64,000 nucleotides of DNA from SMWC01 sp045561055 (GCA_045561055.1 JBJKYL010000013.1:193249-257248); one strand, 5' to 3'. Positions 25,992-35,918 are shown, counted from the stretch's first letter. Program-made: numbers and translations. The notes: a model not told the origin generated them from the letters alone.

Positions 25992-26477
25992 CTACTGACC
26001 GGCTAGCGCCTGACCCTGCAGAGATTCCGGAGGATATTCGGAAAGCTCAATCCGAACCCCCTGCGGATCAAAGATATCCGAGAGAATTGCGTTCGTTCGG
26101 CCAGAACGTGTATCGGTGGGGCTCGCGCCACGGCTCTCGTACATTGCCTTCACAGTCTCTATGTCCGTTACTTGAACGCCGAAGTGGCTGAGTCCTGGGG
26201 TCGTATTCTCGTTCGCTCTTGAGAGTTCGACGAAGGTGTTTTCGCTTACACGCAGATAGGCAAGACCTACCTGGCCCTCGGTGTTAGTTATGCTGAAGGC
26301 TTCCTCGAAGCCCATGGTCTCTGTGTAGAAAGTGAGCGATTCGTTCATGTTGTCGACCGCAATGCCGACGTGATTGAGCATAATGACACCGGGATTGTTC
26401 TGGGCCATAGCTGCCTGAATTAACAGTGTAATCAGAGCTCCTCCAATAAAAATAGATATATTACGCATCTTATTCAC
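25992..26477 (-). CDS. Exported VOC (glyoxalase/bleomycin-resistance fold) protein
   Basis: The 161-residue protein starts with a signal peptide ending Ala-Met-Ala-Gln. A single vicinal-oxygen-chelate domain follows: Leu-Asn-His-Val-Gly-Ile-Ala-Val at the first strand, Glu-Thr-Met-Gly-Phe, a central Ser-His-Phe-Gly-Val-Gln-Val and a closing Phe-Asp-Pro-Gln-Gly-Val-Arg-Ile-Glu-Leu. The His and Glu positions fit metal ligands. Most VOC proteins are cytosolic, so the signal peptide is unusual. It lies convergent with the DUF6152-like gene and divergent from the cadherin-like lipoprotein. Confidence 0.85.
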   Translation of the reverse strand: MNKMRNISIFIGGALITLLIQAAMAQNNPGVIMLNHVGIAVDNMNESLTFYTETMGFEEAFSITNTEGQVGLAYLRVSENTFVELSRANENTTPGLSHFGVQVTDIETVKAMYESRGASPTDTRSGRTNAILSDIFDPQGVRIELSEYPPESLQGQALAGQ

Positions 26478-26755
26478 CTCTTATGGAATGCTGATTGCCT
26501 CTTCAATATCGTCATAATGCTGCTCTATTCTTTAATGATCAACCAACGATAGCTAAAATATTCGATTAGCTATATTTTGAATGTTAGACTCATTCTAAAT
26601 AGCGTGTTTTATATACGGTATACCTGAGCTATATATATAGTATATTCCTTGGTTAATAAAATGCTTGATGGAGAAAAGACGATTCAATTTTATATCAGAG
26701 TGCCAGTGCTTCGCGCATTTTTTGGCGCTTAAAATATCGTTTAGGAAGATAAAAA

Positions 26756-27181
26756 ATGAATAAATATACAAATAGTGCACTACTTTCGGTATTTCTTATT
26801 TTGGGTGCTTGTGGCGGTGGCGGCGGCGGTGGTGGGACTACGACTACGCCCACTCCTGCTCCAGCCAAACCGGTTTTTACATCATCGGCATCGTTTACTG
26901 CAGCTGAGAATCAAACGGCAATTGGTACCGTGACGGCTACAGATGCTGATAGCGCAACGATTACTTATAGCGTCTCTGGTTCTGAGTTGGCGATTACCTC
27001 AGACGGTGGTGTTTTAACGTTTGTGTCAGTGCCGGTTTATGAAACTAAAAATTCTTATACTGCGACAGTGACTGCCAGCGATGGCACGAATTCAACAACA
27101 CAGGACATTACGGTCAGTGTGACCGTCGTCGTGTCTTTTTCCGTTGGAGAAAAAGTCGAAATTGTTGAGGTTCAAGAGTAA
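26756..27181 (+). CDS. Lipoprotein with one cadherin-like domain
   Basis: The 141-residue protein has a lipobox (Leu-Gly-Ala-Cys) followed by a run of glycines and a Thr/Pro linker. One cadherin-like beta domain of about 90 residues follows, with Ala-Glu-Asn-Gln, Ala-Thr-Asp-Ala-Asp and Ala-Ser-Asp-Gly-Thr motifs. Such domains bind calcium and mediate adhesion or act as spacers. It is a single domain on a lipid anchor. It sits 68 bases upstream of the 996-residue exported orphan, suggesting a surface partner. Confidence 0.8.
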   Translation: MNKYTNSALLSVFLILGACGGGGGGGGTTTTPTPAPAKPVFTSSASFTAAENQTAIGTVTATDADSATITYSVSGSELAITSDGGVLTFVSVPVYETKNSYTATVTASDGTNSTTQDITVSVTVVVSFSVGEKVEIVEVQE

Positions 27182-27249
27182 TAGGCGATATAGCTGAGGA
27201 AGATTAAAAAATATTTAACCTCCCAGCGCTTTAAAAGTAGGAAGAAAAA

Positions 27250-30240
27250 ATGAATAAATTCAATTATTTTGTTTTGGTAACTATGTCGTTAGTGACTAAT
27301 GCTTTCGCTCAGACCGATTATGAAAAATCTGCCGCAGAAGCTGATTTTTATGTCACCGGGAACATGGTTAATCAGGCAATGGAGCAGGTGAATTTTCTAA
27401 TTTGCTGGATGAATAAAACAAACCCACAGAATTATGTTGGAGCTGGTACTTATCTTGCGTTGGTTGATCAAGAGAAATGCCGGAACCAAACGGGTGCCGA
27501 TGCGAGTGCAGAACAAGCTGCATCGAAACCTTCGTCGGCGAATCAAACCGCGGCCGCTAGCAACGAAAAGAAAGAAACTGAAACGGTTAAATATTCGGAA
27601 ACGCTAATGACCATAACCCAAGAGGGTACAAGCCAAATCGGCAAAGGTTGGGCCAAGCCACAATTTGAAAATGGCCAGGAGCCAATAGCTTACATTTCCA
27701 TGACACAGACTGCGGGTGTCGATGAAGCGGCTGGTAAGCCTTTTGGCGATTTTGAGTTTTGGTACGAAATGCTTCAACCAGAAGCATTTAACAGCCCAGG
27801 GACGTTTGACGAGCCACCGATGAGTATTCCTGCCAATACGGTTATTGATGCTGGGTATGTGAAAGCAGCAGGGCGCGACATCTCTTATATTTCCGAGTCG
27901 ATGATGCAGGGATCGCAAGCTGTATTTGCGGACTTTAGTGATAACGGTGACATAGAAGGTGTTTTTGCTACGGTTGGAGGATGGGCGATTTCAGAGTTCG
28001 ACTTCCAACCCCTTCAATTTGTTTTCCAATTTAAAGTCGATGCTACTCAAAAAGCATATTGTCAGAAATTTCTAAAGGCGCAGGCATATACTTTTTCAGA
28101 AACGGATCCTTCGGCGGCACCAACGCTAACCGAGGTGGCTGAGAGTGAGCTAATTGCTGCAGGTGCAGAACGTGTATTTGTTTCTTCAGGCGGTGATTTC
28201 TCAAACTTAACTGGGGAAAGTTGTTTTTATACGGGTGCTGATACGGCTATGAGGCATGTATGGCGTTATGGCACCTATAACAAAGCCACTGGTGCGCGTT
28301 ATGATCTTGCGAATTCTGCTTTCAGTATAAGAGCGGATGCAGCCACAAACAGTCTATCGCAAGATGTTTATGGCTGGGCAGCTTACTGGGGTACTGACTA
28401 TGATAAATATAACCTAGAAAGTACTGATGTTATTAATGAAAATACCATTTGGGTAAATGATAGTGATGCGACAGATACTAAGGAATACAAAATACGAACC
28501 AACTATGTAGAGGTGAATAAACAATCAACAGAGTTCACAACCTTAGCAGACCTGAATGGTTATAGGGCTTCTGTTTATCTCCATGACAACGAAGCGTATT
28601 GGACAACGCAGCTGGGTAAATTGGGGGACGGAACAGGCCCTGATTCAGGTTTTGGAGACTATGTAGGTAGTTGCACCGCAGCTGGGCAATGCCAAGAATA
28701 TGAGGGCGAGTTTACCTATGATGCGACAAACCCAACTGCTTCCTATTTTACTTTTACGCATGGAATGGATTGGTACAAGTCGGGAGATCCGCGTGTTGAG
28801 TTAGCTGTGCCCAAGAAATTTACTCTTGCCCAGTGGACTGCGGTAATGAAAGAAGACTTTGATTGGGAACCAAAGGATGGTGTGGTTGATCAAACGTACT
28901 GGAGAAACCTTGGGTTTTGGTCGAATGATGTCGGTCAGTATTATGAAATACCGATTGAAGCTGTAAAAGATCCGACTTCAACTGACGCAGCTGCTCGGGT
29001 TCGAACCGCTAAAACTGAAAAGGTTGATCTTTCTACGCTAGCGGGTAAAAGTTTTATATGTGTTGATCGTTGCCTAAAAACAGTTTCAATGAACACAGTG
29101 CTGCAGACTGCCCTTAACCAAGCTAGCTCAAATAATCAAAATGTAATAGCAACTAGTCCTTATTATGCCGTTGGTGATTATTTTCTAAGTGATACCTATA
29201 TTGATTGGAATGAAAACGGCGTGAAAGATGCGCATGAGGAGGATATTCAAAAGGGAGACAGTTGGGGGACAGGTGTAGTCGCTACCGATGCAAAAACATA
29301 TTCAGTGAATACTGCTGGTGTGCTACTTGATCCGGATGGCGTTGCTTTGACTTGGTCAAGCGCTACGAGAACAGGTCTTGCCGCCGCCGTCGCGGCTGCA
29401 GGCCCCGGCGGTCGTGTCGACAGTGTCCTTAGAGGTCAGACGGCAAATACTAAGCCTGCAGGATTCCAGAATAATTGGCCCACAAATATAGATTGGGCGC
29501 TTTCTGGGGGACGATTAATTGAAAATACTGCCACCGCAATAGCCGAACTTGAATGTAGGAGACCAGCAGCAGGTAAAGCATATACGAATGCTTATCCTGG
29601 TATGCCAAATGATGGTACGGGTTCAGTGAAAAGGTATTGCCCTGACGCTTTTTGGTCGGGAAGGGTTTCGACTTCTTATGAAGTAAATATCAAAACTGAC
29701 CAAAGTTACGAGTTGACTACAGGCGGAAACGTTGTGACGATGGACCGGCCTAAGCAATTTGAGATCACGGTTCCGCCCGGTATTACAGATCCGGCTGGTA
29801 AGAGCCTTGCTGGAAAAAAATATCGGCTCAAATACGAAGGGTTCGGAGAACTTCACGGGATACCAGGCACGATGATTAACCAATGTACTGGTGAGAATTT
29901 AGGTGATGTATTTGTAGAAGAATGGACTAGTTGTTACCGGTATATAAGTGACTTTACTATTCCAGATGGTACGGACCTAACAGATACAGTTGATAGTTCT
30001 AATGTGATTATCACAAGAGCGCTCAATGGAGATGAGTTCCTTAAAGGCGCTCCTATGTTAGAAAGCACTTTTACCTATCAATATACTGAGGCTAATTTGC
30101 CTACAACTGCTGTATTAAAAACTACGGCTAGTTCAGACTCAGACGAGTATATAGGTGCGCCGCCAGAAACTGGAATTATAAATGAGGGTAAGGCTGCAGT
30201 AGTAAATGGTGAGACCAAGTTTGTGCCGCCATCGCCTTAA
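27250..30240 (+). CDS. Large exported protein of unknown function
   Basis: The 996-residue product has a signal peptide ending Ala-Phe-Ala-Gln and a helical start. A low-complexity Ala/Ser/Gln/Lys linker spans about residues 80-115, followed by a long acidic, Asp/Thr/Tyr-rich body. The body contains repeated Trp-Tyr/Trp-Gly segments, several Cys pairs and one calcium-loop-like Asp-Trp-Asn-Glu-Asn-Gly. I recognise no enzyme family. Position after the cadherin-like lipoprotein and before the subtilase suggests a surface or secreted substrate or structural protein; that is inference. A strong terminator follows. Confidence 0.75.
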   Translation: MNKFNYFVLVTMSLVTNAFAQTDYEKSAAEADFYVTGNMVNQAMEQVNFLICWMNKTNPQNYVGAGTYLALVDQEKCRNQTGADASAEQAASKPSSANQTAAASNEKKETETVKYSETLMTITQEGTSQIGKGWAKPQFENGQEPIAYISMTQTAGVDEAAGKPFGDFEFWYEMLQPEAFNSPGTFDEPPMSIPANTVIDAGYVKAAGRDISYISESMMQGSQAVFADFSDNGDIEGVFATVGGWAISEFDFQPLQFVFQFKVDATQKAYCQKFLKAQAYTFSETDPSAAPTLTEVAESELIAAGAERVFVSSGGDFSNLTGESCFYTGADTAMRHVWRYGTYNKATGARYDLANSAFSIRADAATNSLSQDVYGWAAYWGTDYDKYNLESTDVINENTIWVNDSDATDTKEYKIRTNYVEVNKQSTEFTTLADLNGYRASVYLHDNEAYWTTQLGKLGDGTGPDSGFGDYVGSCTAAGQCQEYEGEFTYDATNPTASYFTFTHGMDWYKSGDPRVELAVPKKFTLAQWTAVMKEDFDWEPKDGVVDQTYWRNLGFWSNDVGQYYEIPIEAVKDPTSTDAAARVRTAKTEKVDLSTLAGKSFICVDRCLKTVSMNTVLQTALNQASSNNQNVIATSPYYAVGDYFLSDTYIDWNENGVKDAHEEDIQKGDSWGTGVVATDAKTYSVNTAGVLLDPDGVALTWSSATRTGLAAAVAAAGPGGRVDSVLRGQTANTKPAGFQNNWPTNIDWALSGGRLIENTATAIAELECRRPAAGKAYTNAYPGMPNDGTGSVKRYCPDAFWSGRVSTSYEVNIKTDQSYELTTGGNVVTMDRPKQFEITVPPGITDPAGKSLAGKKYRLKYEGFGELHGIPGTMINQCTGENLGDVFVEEWTSCYRYISDFTIPDGTDLTDTVDSSNVIITRALNGDEFLKGAPMLESTFTYQYTEANLPTTAVLKTTASSDSDEYIGAPPETGIINEGKAAVVNGETKFVPPSP

Positions 30241-30272
30241 TTAAATTTAGCTTTTTGTTATTTGACTAAAAT

Positions 30273-30302
30273 TTAAAAGCCCTCGTAAGAGGGCTTTTTT
30301 TT
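30273..30302 (+). terminator. Rho-independent terminator after the 996-residue protein gene
   Basis: AAGCCCTC and GAGGGCTT pair around a GTAA loop and are followed by a run of at least eight T. Confidence 0.93.
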
Positions 30303-30348
30303 CGAAACGTTATTTGTTATCTGTGTATGTTATTTATACAGCTGCTCA

Positions 30349-33300
30349 TTGTTTATGAATGATGCTCATAAAATGCTCGGTTTTTTTTATCGTGCTGTCG
30401 CTGTTGTATTTATTCCTTTTTTAACTTCATGTGGTGGCGGTGGAGGAGGTATACCTAATCAGCCACCTGTCTTTGCAATGTCAAGCCAACACATCCTGTT
30501 AGAAGGAATCTCTGGTCTAACTTTGGTGGCTACGGACGCTAACGATGACAAAATCGCTTTTTCTATTATGGGTGGTGAAGACAAGGACGATTTTTTAATT
30601 TCTGATTCAACACTTTTGAAGTTTGCGATTGAGAGTGACTATGAGAATCCTAACGACGCCGACAAAAATAATGAGTATCGGGTCGCAGTCCGTGCTACAG
30701 ACCAGTCAAGTTCTACCACCATAGAGCTCGTTATAAGGGTAGTTGATGCGCTAGAGGGGCGCATCGTTGATGGCCCAATTTCCAGGGCGTCAGTTTTTGT
30801 AGACTTGGATGGGAATCGTGTTCAAAACCATAATGAATCGTTAGGGATCACGAATACTAGTGGTTATTTCAAGATACCAAGCGTAACACCTGTAGAAGGT
30901 GTGGTACCGAAGATAATATCCTTTGGCGGGATTGATATAAAAACAGGAAATTCACTTGCTCAATTTTCTCTAATGTCTGATGTCCCCGCTCCCGTAACAT
31001 GTCTTGCTCTAAATTGCGCCAAGACAGACTTAGCGTTTGTTACTCCATTGATCACTGTTCTGTCTCAATCGGAAGATTCTATAGATAGGGAAAAAATATT
31101 GACTGCGTTTGGAATAACAGATGCCCCAGAAAGTCTTCTCATGACTGATGTTTGGAAATTAGCTGAAGAGGGGGATGACTCATCAAAAGATATCCAGCGA
31201 GTTAATCAAGAAATTGCACTTTTATTCCAAACTGCTAATACCCTCGTCGGAGTTAGCGAGCTTTCCGAAAGCCTTTTAGTTGTTAAGTCCGTTAGTGCTG
31301 AGCTTTTGTCGCTAATTACCTTGCAAGGTAACATTGATCTTACGGCAAGAGGAATAATTGCCTCACTGCTAAAGAAGGTTCTCGAACTTACCTCTCCGGC
31401 ATCAACTATTAGCGAATCTTCTATCTTGGCAGTAGCAATTCCAGTTGCAAATATTAATGCTGTTTTTTCTAACTCAGAACTCAATCCTGTTGGCGTTATC
31501 GCGCTGGGTGTGGTGTCCGCTTCGCAAGCACGGTTACAGTTATCGATTGAATCTTTTGTATCGGGAACTTTGAGCGAAAGTCAGTTCGCTGAAAGGACCA
31601 CAGCGCAGGCTCTTTTTGTGGATCTTGGGAGCCCTGCTGCAGCATCAAACTATGATGGAGATACATTAGCAGACATCATAGATTTTGATGACGATAACGA
31701 CGGCGTTGATGACCAAATCGACTTGTTTCCATTAGACGCGTCAGAATCTTTTGATTTGGATGCAGATGGGATCGGAGATAACGCTGATACCGATGATGAC
31801 AATGACGGATTTCCAGATATTTCAGATGCATTCCCGTTTGATGCAACCGAAGCCTATGACACAGATAGTGATGGGGTAGGAAACAACGCAGATTCTGATG
31901 ATGATAATGACGGGGTTATTGATGAGTTGGATGATTATCCGTTAAATACTAATGTACACACGGCTCCGGTTGCTATAGCTGCTACACATCATTTGAGGTT
32001 ACAACCTATCCCTCAAACTAGCAGCAGTTTGCCACTTACTGGAACAGCTCAGGACAACAGACCTTTGAGCTATGTTCTTGTGTCCAATGGGTCTCACGGT
32101 ACTGCCTCAATCAATAGCACTACAGGTAGGTTAACCTATACTCCCTCGGCTTCGACCACGATTTCTGTGAAAGACACTATTGCTTTTAAGGTAAGCGATG
32201 GCTATGTCAATTCTTCAGCTTCAACTGTTACTTTAGAATTGCAAACTGATCCACTGTATAAGCATCAATGGCATTTGGATAATACTAGCCAGACTAATTT
32301 CTCATCAGTTGGAGGGGTTCTAGGGGAGGATCTCAATCTTGATTCTGTTATTAGTGCTGGTACGACTGGAGATACAGTAACTGTTGCTGTAATCGATAGC
32401 GGACTGGAAATAGCTCATGAGGATCTTGTGTCCAACATCGTGCCGGGTAAATCGTGGGATTATAGCGATAGCGACACCGACCCTACTTCACACCATAACG
32501 ATGGGGATCATGGTACCGCGGTTGCAGGGATTATTGCTTCTGCAGGTTGGAATAAAGTTGGGGGCAGGGGAGTCGCACCTGATGCCTCCTTAGTCGGTTA
32601 CAACTTCCTTGATGAACAAAGTGCTTCTAATGAAGTTCATGCTATGGGATTGGATAATGAATTAGCGATCGATGTTGATGTTTTTAATATGAGTTATGGT
32701 CGAAATAATTCACGATCTTTTCAGATCGGTGGCGTAACAGCGTTACGTAAGGCCGCATTCGTAAATGGTGTGACGACAATGCGGAACCAGAAAGGAGCGC
32801 TTTACGTGAAATCAGCTGGTAACAGTTGGCGTAGCTCGGCTTACTGTGGCCCTAATTCATCATTTAGTGATCATCTTGCTTGTACAGATTCGGTGTTAGA
32901 TCCGGTATTTGCTCTTCCATATGTTATTGGGGTAGCGTCATTAAACGCAAAGGGGTTACGGTCTTCTTATTCAACGCCAGGTGCATCTATTTGGGTTGCT
33001 GGTTTTGGCGGAGAATATGGAAGAAATAATCCTGCAATCATGACTGTAGATCAGTCGTCTTGTAATGCAGGCTACGTCAGAAATGGTGAGGACGGTGGAA
33101 ACGCGTTTGATAATCAAGGATATCATTTAGAAAATTCTAGCTGTAATTATATGTCTACTATGAACGGTACTTCTTCGGCGGCACCAACAGTGGCAGGCGT
33201 TATCGCATTAATGCTAGAGGCGAACCCAAGTTTGACCTGGCGGGATGTTAAAAAAATATTGGCCAGTACATCCCGGCAAGTAGATGTTCCGAGAAATATT

Positions 33301-33849
33301 TCGGTGGATGGCATAGAGCAATACGGTTGGATAACCAATGCCGCTGGTTATAAATTTCATAACTGGTACGGTTTCGGTGCCGTTGATGCCGCTGCAGCCG
33401 TTGAATCTTCAGTATCCTATAAAAACAATAGCTTAGGTATTTTTGTTGAGACCGAATGGAATAGTTCGGCAACCGTTACCGCAACAATGTTAGATTCAAC
33501 TACGCACTACATTGATGTGCCGATGACGAAGCCTTCTGGTTCCTCCGGTGTCATTGAATTTGTAAGGTTAAGAATTAGTCTCCGTCACAGTAAACCGAAC
33601 AGTGTCGGGATCCGGTTGCAATCTCCTTCCGGAACAGTATCGACTCTTCTACAACCTTATACGAGATTGAAAACTAACCCCAACGCTGACTGTAGTGGGC
33701 TAGCTACCTGTACCTATTTCGAACTTGCTAGTAATGCTTTTTATGGAGAACCGATAGCAGGAACCTGGAGATTGCTGGTAACTGATCATATTTCTGACGG
33801 TACGATGGGAATATTTGAGAAATATCAAATCAAGATTTACGGGTACTAG
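30349..33849 (+). CDS. Lipoprotein subtilase (S8, kexin-like) with cadherin, thrombospondin-3 and P domains
   Basis: The 1166-residue protein has a lipobox at Cys28 and a cadherin-like domain (about 40-130). A prealbumin/SdrD-like repeat follows at about 135-180 and a long helical region at 240-420. Next come thrombospondin type 3 Asp repeats (435-530) and an Ig-like domain (540-630). The peptidase S8 core has Asp683, His721, Asn826 and Ser942. A C-terminal P (proprotein convertase) domain occupies about 1040-1166. I see no I9 propeptide before the catalytic core. The next gene, 12 bases on, encodes a propeptide-like protein. ATG 30355 is an alternative start. Confidence 0.9.
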   Translation: MFMNDAHKMLGFFYRAVAVVFIPFLTSCGGGGGGIPNQPPVFAMSSQHILLEGISGLTLVATDANDDKIAFSIMGGEDKDDFLISDSTLLKFAIESDYENPNDADKNNEYRVAVRATDQSSSTTIELVIRVVDALEGRIVDGPISRASVFVDLDGNRVQNHNESLGITNTSGYFKIPSVTPVEGVVPKIISFGGIDIKTGNSLAQFSLMSDVPAPVTCLALNCAKTDLAFVTPLITVLSQSEDSIDREKILTAFGITDAPESLLMTDVWKLAEEGDDSSKDIQRVNQEIALLFQTANTLVGVSELSESLLVVKSVSAELLSLITLQGNIDLTARGIIASLLKKVLELTSPASTISESSILAVAIPVANINAVFSNSELNPVGVIALGVVSASQARLQLSIESFVSGTLSESQFAERTTAQALFVDLGSPAAASNYDGDTLADIIDFDDDNDGVDDQIDLFPLDASESFDLDADGIGDNADTDDDNDGFPDISDAFPFDATEAYDTDSDGVGNNADSDDDNDGVIDELDDYPLNTNVHTAPVAIAATHHLRLQPIPQTSSSLPLTGTAQDNRPLSYVLVSNGSHGTASINSTTGRLTYTPSASTTISVKDTIAFKVSDGYVNSSASTVTLELQTDPLYKHQWHLDNTSQTNFSSVGGVLGEDLNLDSVISAGTTGDTVTVAVIDSGLEIAHEDLVSNIVPGKSWDYSDSDTDPTSHHNDGDHGTAVAGIIASAGWNKVGGRGVAPDASLVGYNFLDEQSASNEVHAMGLDNELAIDVDVFNMSYGRNNSRSFQIGGVTALRKAAFVNGVTTMRNQKGALYVKSAGNSWRSSAYCGPNSSFSDHLACTDSVLDPVFALPYVIGVASLNAKGLRSSYSTPGASIWVAGFGGEYGRNNPAIMTVDQSSCNAGYVRNGEDGGNAFDNQGYHLENSSCNYMSTMNGTSSAAPTVAGVIALMLEANPSLTWRDVKKILASTSRQVDVPRNISVDGIEQYGWITNAAGYKFHNWYGFGAVDAAAAVESSVSYKNNSLGIFVETEWNSSATVTATMLDSTTHYIDVPMTKPSGSSGVIEFVRLRISLRHSKPNSVGIRLQSPSGTVSTLLQPYTRLKTNPNADCSGLATCTYFELASNAFYGEPIAGTWRLLVTDHISDGTMGIFEKYQIKIYGY

Positions 33850-33861
33850 AGGATATTGAAA

Positions 33862-34434
33862 ATGAATATTAAATTGACCTCATGGCGCCTAGTGCTTTCA
33901 TCACTTTCGTTCCTAAGCTTGTTTTCTCAGGAAAATTTGCTTTCACAAGAACCATTTGTTCCCACAAACAATAATATTAATTCACCGGTTGAGGAGACGT
34001 TTCGTCAAATACCTGCCGTTTTATTCGAGTCGGTGGTGGTTTTGGATGAAAGAAATTTAATACCGCTTTTGCCTGGTATCCATCGACTAGGAAATTTTAA
34101 GTACGAATTGACGCCCGGCGAGCTCAGTTTGTTTTATACAACGCAATCCTTAACAGCAGGGCGTATTTATAAACTAGTACGGGAACCAGATGCCGATAGT
34201 TTTAAGGTTTCTGATGGGTCAATGCTAATCGAGTATGTTGACGGAGCCGATACTGCGGTTATTGCGCGTGACTATGGTCTTGAGCTTATCCTAGATTTTC
34301 CTAGCATTAGAACTGCCTCATTTAGGCCTGCCAACTTTTCTAAGCTATCCGAAACTATGGAAGTCCTTATGGACGATGAAAGAATCAATCTTGTTAGCTT
34401 GGATCTTATAGATCCCAGTATAGGTCCACGTTAA
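33862..34434 (+). CDS. Exported protein with subtilase-propeptide-like C-terminus; possible external chaperone
   Basis: I use ATG 33862, eight bases after AGAGGA, rather than the TTG at 33856. The 190-residue product has a signal sequence and a middle region of unknown fold. Residues 120-190 resemble an S8 propeptide: Met-Leu-Ile-Glu-Tyr-Val, then Ala-Arg-Asp-Tyr-Gly-Leu-Glu, then a Leu-x-Asp-Asp-Glu-Arg-Ile segment, the order seen in fervidolysin-like propeptides. It follows a kexin-like subtilase that lacks a visible propeptide. The Aeromonas sobria protease ASP is matured by a separate downstream protein, ORF2, and this arrangement looks the same. Confidence 0.7.
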   Translation: MNIKLTSWRLVLSSLSFLSLFSQENLLSQEPFVPTNNNINSPVEETFRQIPAVLFESVVVLDERNLIPLLPGIHRLGNFKYELTPGELSLFYTTQSLTAGRIYKLVREPDADSFKVSDGSMLIEYVDGADTAVIARDYGLELILDFPSIRTASFRPANFSKLSETMEVLMDDERINLVSLDLIDPSIGPR

Positions 34435-34496
34435 CATTTTTACAGGACGCTAGAGACTACTATTAGCCCATTCTATTACAGTTATTTTGTTACTCA

Positions 34497-35396
34497 TTAC
34501 AGTGCCTCTAAGAACTGTTCCACTGACACGGTTGTAATGTCCCCTGGATCACCAATACGCTCATTGGTGCCAAAATGTTCAACATGATCTAGCGGTACAA
34601 TCGACGCACTGATTCCCGAGTCAATTAAGGCTTTTGCCATACTTGCAGCCGCTTTCGCGCTTGTAGAGCCTGGGCTTATGCCTTCTTTTACATGAAGAAA
34701 GAGGTAAGGGGGAATGTTTTTATCTGGGCTGATATTGTCGATAGGGGATGACTCGAAACCTAGTCTCATCCGCCGCTCCTCATTCATACCTGAAAAATCA
34801 TAGTCGCTTCCATCAATCAGAATTACACCCTTAAGTAGATTCATCTCTTTGTTAGCATTTTTTAAAAATACTTCATTTGTTCCAACCTGTGCAGCGAGTC
34901 CAGCGCCGGCTGAATGAGCCATCATATATATTTGGTCAGGATCACCCCCCAAATCTGCAATGTTGTCGTGTACCCATGCTAGGGCGTTGGCTACATCCTG
35001 TGTGTTTGTAGGGTATCTACCTCCTGGTAAAAGTCTGTAGTTTGTACTTACAAAAATATAGCCTAGTTTATTCGTAAAATATTCTGGCTTTGGATTAATG
35101 TCTTTAGACCACGCTTTATCACCACGACCATAACCGCCACCGTGCACGTAGACCATCACGGGTGCCCCGACTATTTCTGGATCTGGTACATAAATATCGA
35201 GACTAGTTTCGTTTAGATCCTCTGACGAATCATCAAAGACGATATCTTGATACCAAATAAGGCTAACGCGAGAAAAGGGGGTGTAAGTTAAGCCACCACC
35301 TACGTGAACATGAGACAGAGCCCGCTCGTCTGCTGTTAATCGAAAGGGAAGAGCTAAAATTATTATTGCGAAAATGAGGGAGAGGCAACGTCTCAT
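34497..35396 (-). CDS. Exported alpha/beta-hydrolase (esterase/lipase, BD-FAE/HSL-like)
   Basis: The 299-residue protein has a signal peptide ending Leu-Thr-Ala-Asp. An alpha/beta-hydrolase domain follows. The oxyanion motif is His-Gly-Gly-Gly-Tyr. The nucleophile elbow reads Met-Ala-His-Ser-Ala-Gly-Ala, with Ala in place of the usual first Gly. A likely catalytic His lies in Asp-His-Val-Glu-His-Phe-Gly near the C-terminus. It probably hydrolyses short acyl esters or carbohydrate esters in the periplasm. It is convergent with the propeptide-like gene and stands alone. Confidence 0.87.
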   Translation of the reverse strand: MRRCLSLIFAIIILALPFRLTADERALSHVHVGGGLTYTPFSRVSLIWYQDIVFDDSSEDLNETSLDIYVPDPEIVGAPVMVYVHGGGYGRGDKAWSKDINPKPEYFTNKLGYIFVSTNYRLLPGGRYPTNTQDVANALAWVHDNIADLGGDPDQIYMMAHSAGAGLAAQVGTNEVFLKNANKEMNLLKGVILIDGSDYDFSGMNEERRMRLGFESSPIDNISPDKNIPPYLFLHVKEGISPGSTSAKAAASMAKALIDSGISASIVPLDHVEHFGTNERIGDPGDITTVSVEQFLEAL

Positions 35397-35831
35397 TATG
35401 ATCTCCTGGTCAATTTAGTAGTAATTTGTTTATGTGTGAATTGTTTATATATAACACTTCTTATTATTTACCAATATTAGATGAAAAACTGAGGTGAATA
35501 TATTTCAATATTTCTCTAGAGAATTAAAAAATAGGGATAAGCATTGTACCTTGAAAATGAGAAGATGAATTTAGCTAAATTTGTTGTCTCTAACTAGTTC
35601 AAGTAAACATGGTAGCTACAACATTTTAAATAACATTGGTTTGATCTATTTAAGCCACTGAACTTTCCTGTTCTAACTAAACTGAGCTCGTGTCGTCAAC
35701 AAAGAGAGCTTGGTCATATTTTGTCAGATTTCGTAATCGGACCGCACGATTGGTAGCTATCAGTGTCATTTTTATTTCCTAACCTAGGTTATATCGACAA
35801 CATGATGAGCTTAGATCTTATGGAGAGGCTA

Positions 35832-35918
35832 ATGAAGATGAAATTGACGTTAATCAGGTTCCTATTGATCCTGACACAGGCATCTTATTCACAAACAATA
35901 GTTCCGGATGGAAGTTGA
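35832..35918 (+). pseudogene. Remnant resembling the N-terminus of a two-partner-secretion adhesin
   Basis: A 28-codon frame encodes a good signal peptide and ends Ser-Gln-Thr-Ile-Val-Pro-Asp-Gly-Ser before TGA. The Ile-Val-Pro-Asp-Gly-Ser segment just after a signal peptidase site is the typical start of filamentous-hemagglutinin-like (TPS domain) exoproteins. No continuation is visible in any frame downstream. It looks like the stump of a deleted or displaced adhesin gene. The match is short, so chance resemblance cannot be excluded. Confidence 0.4.
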
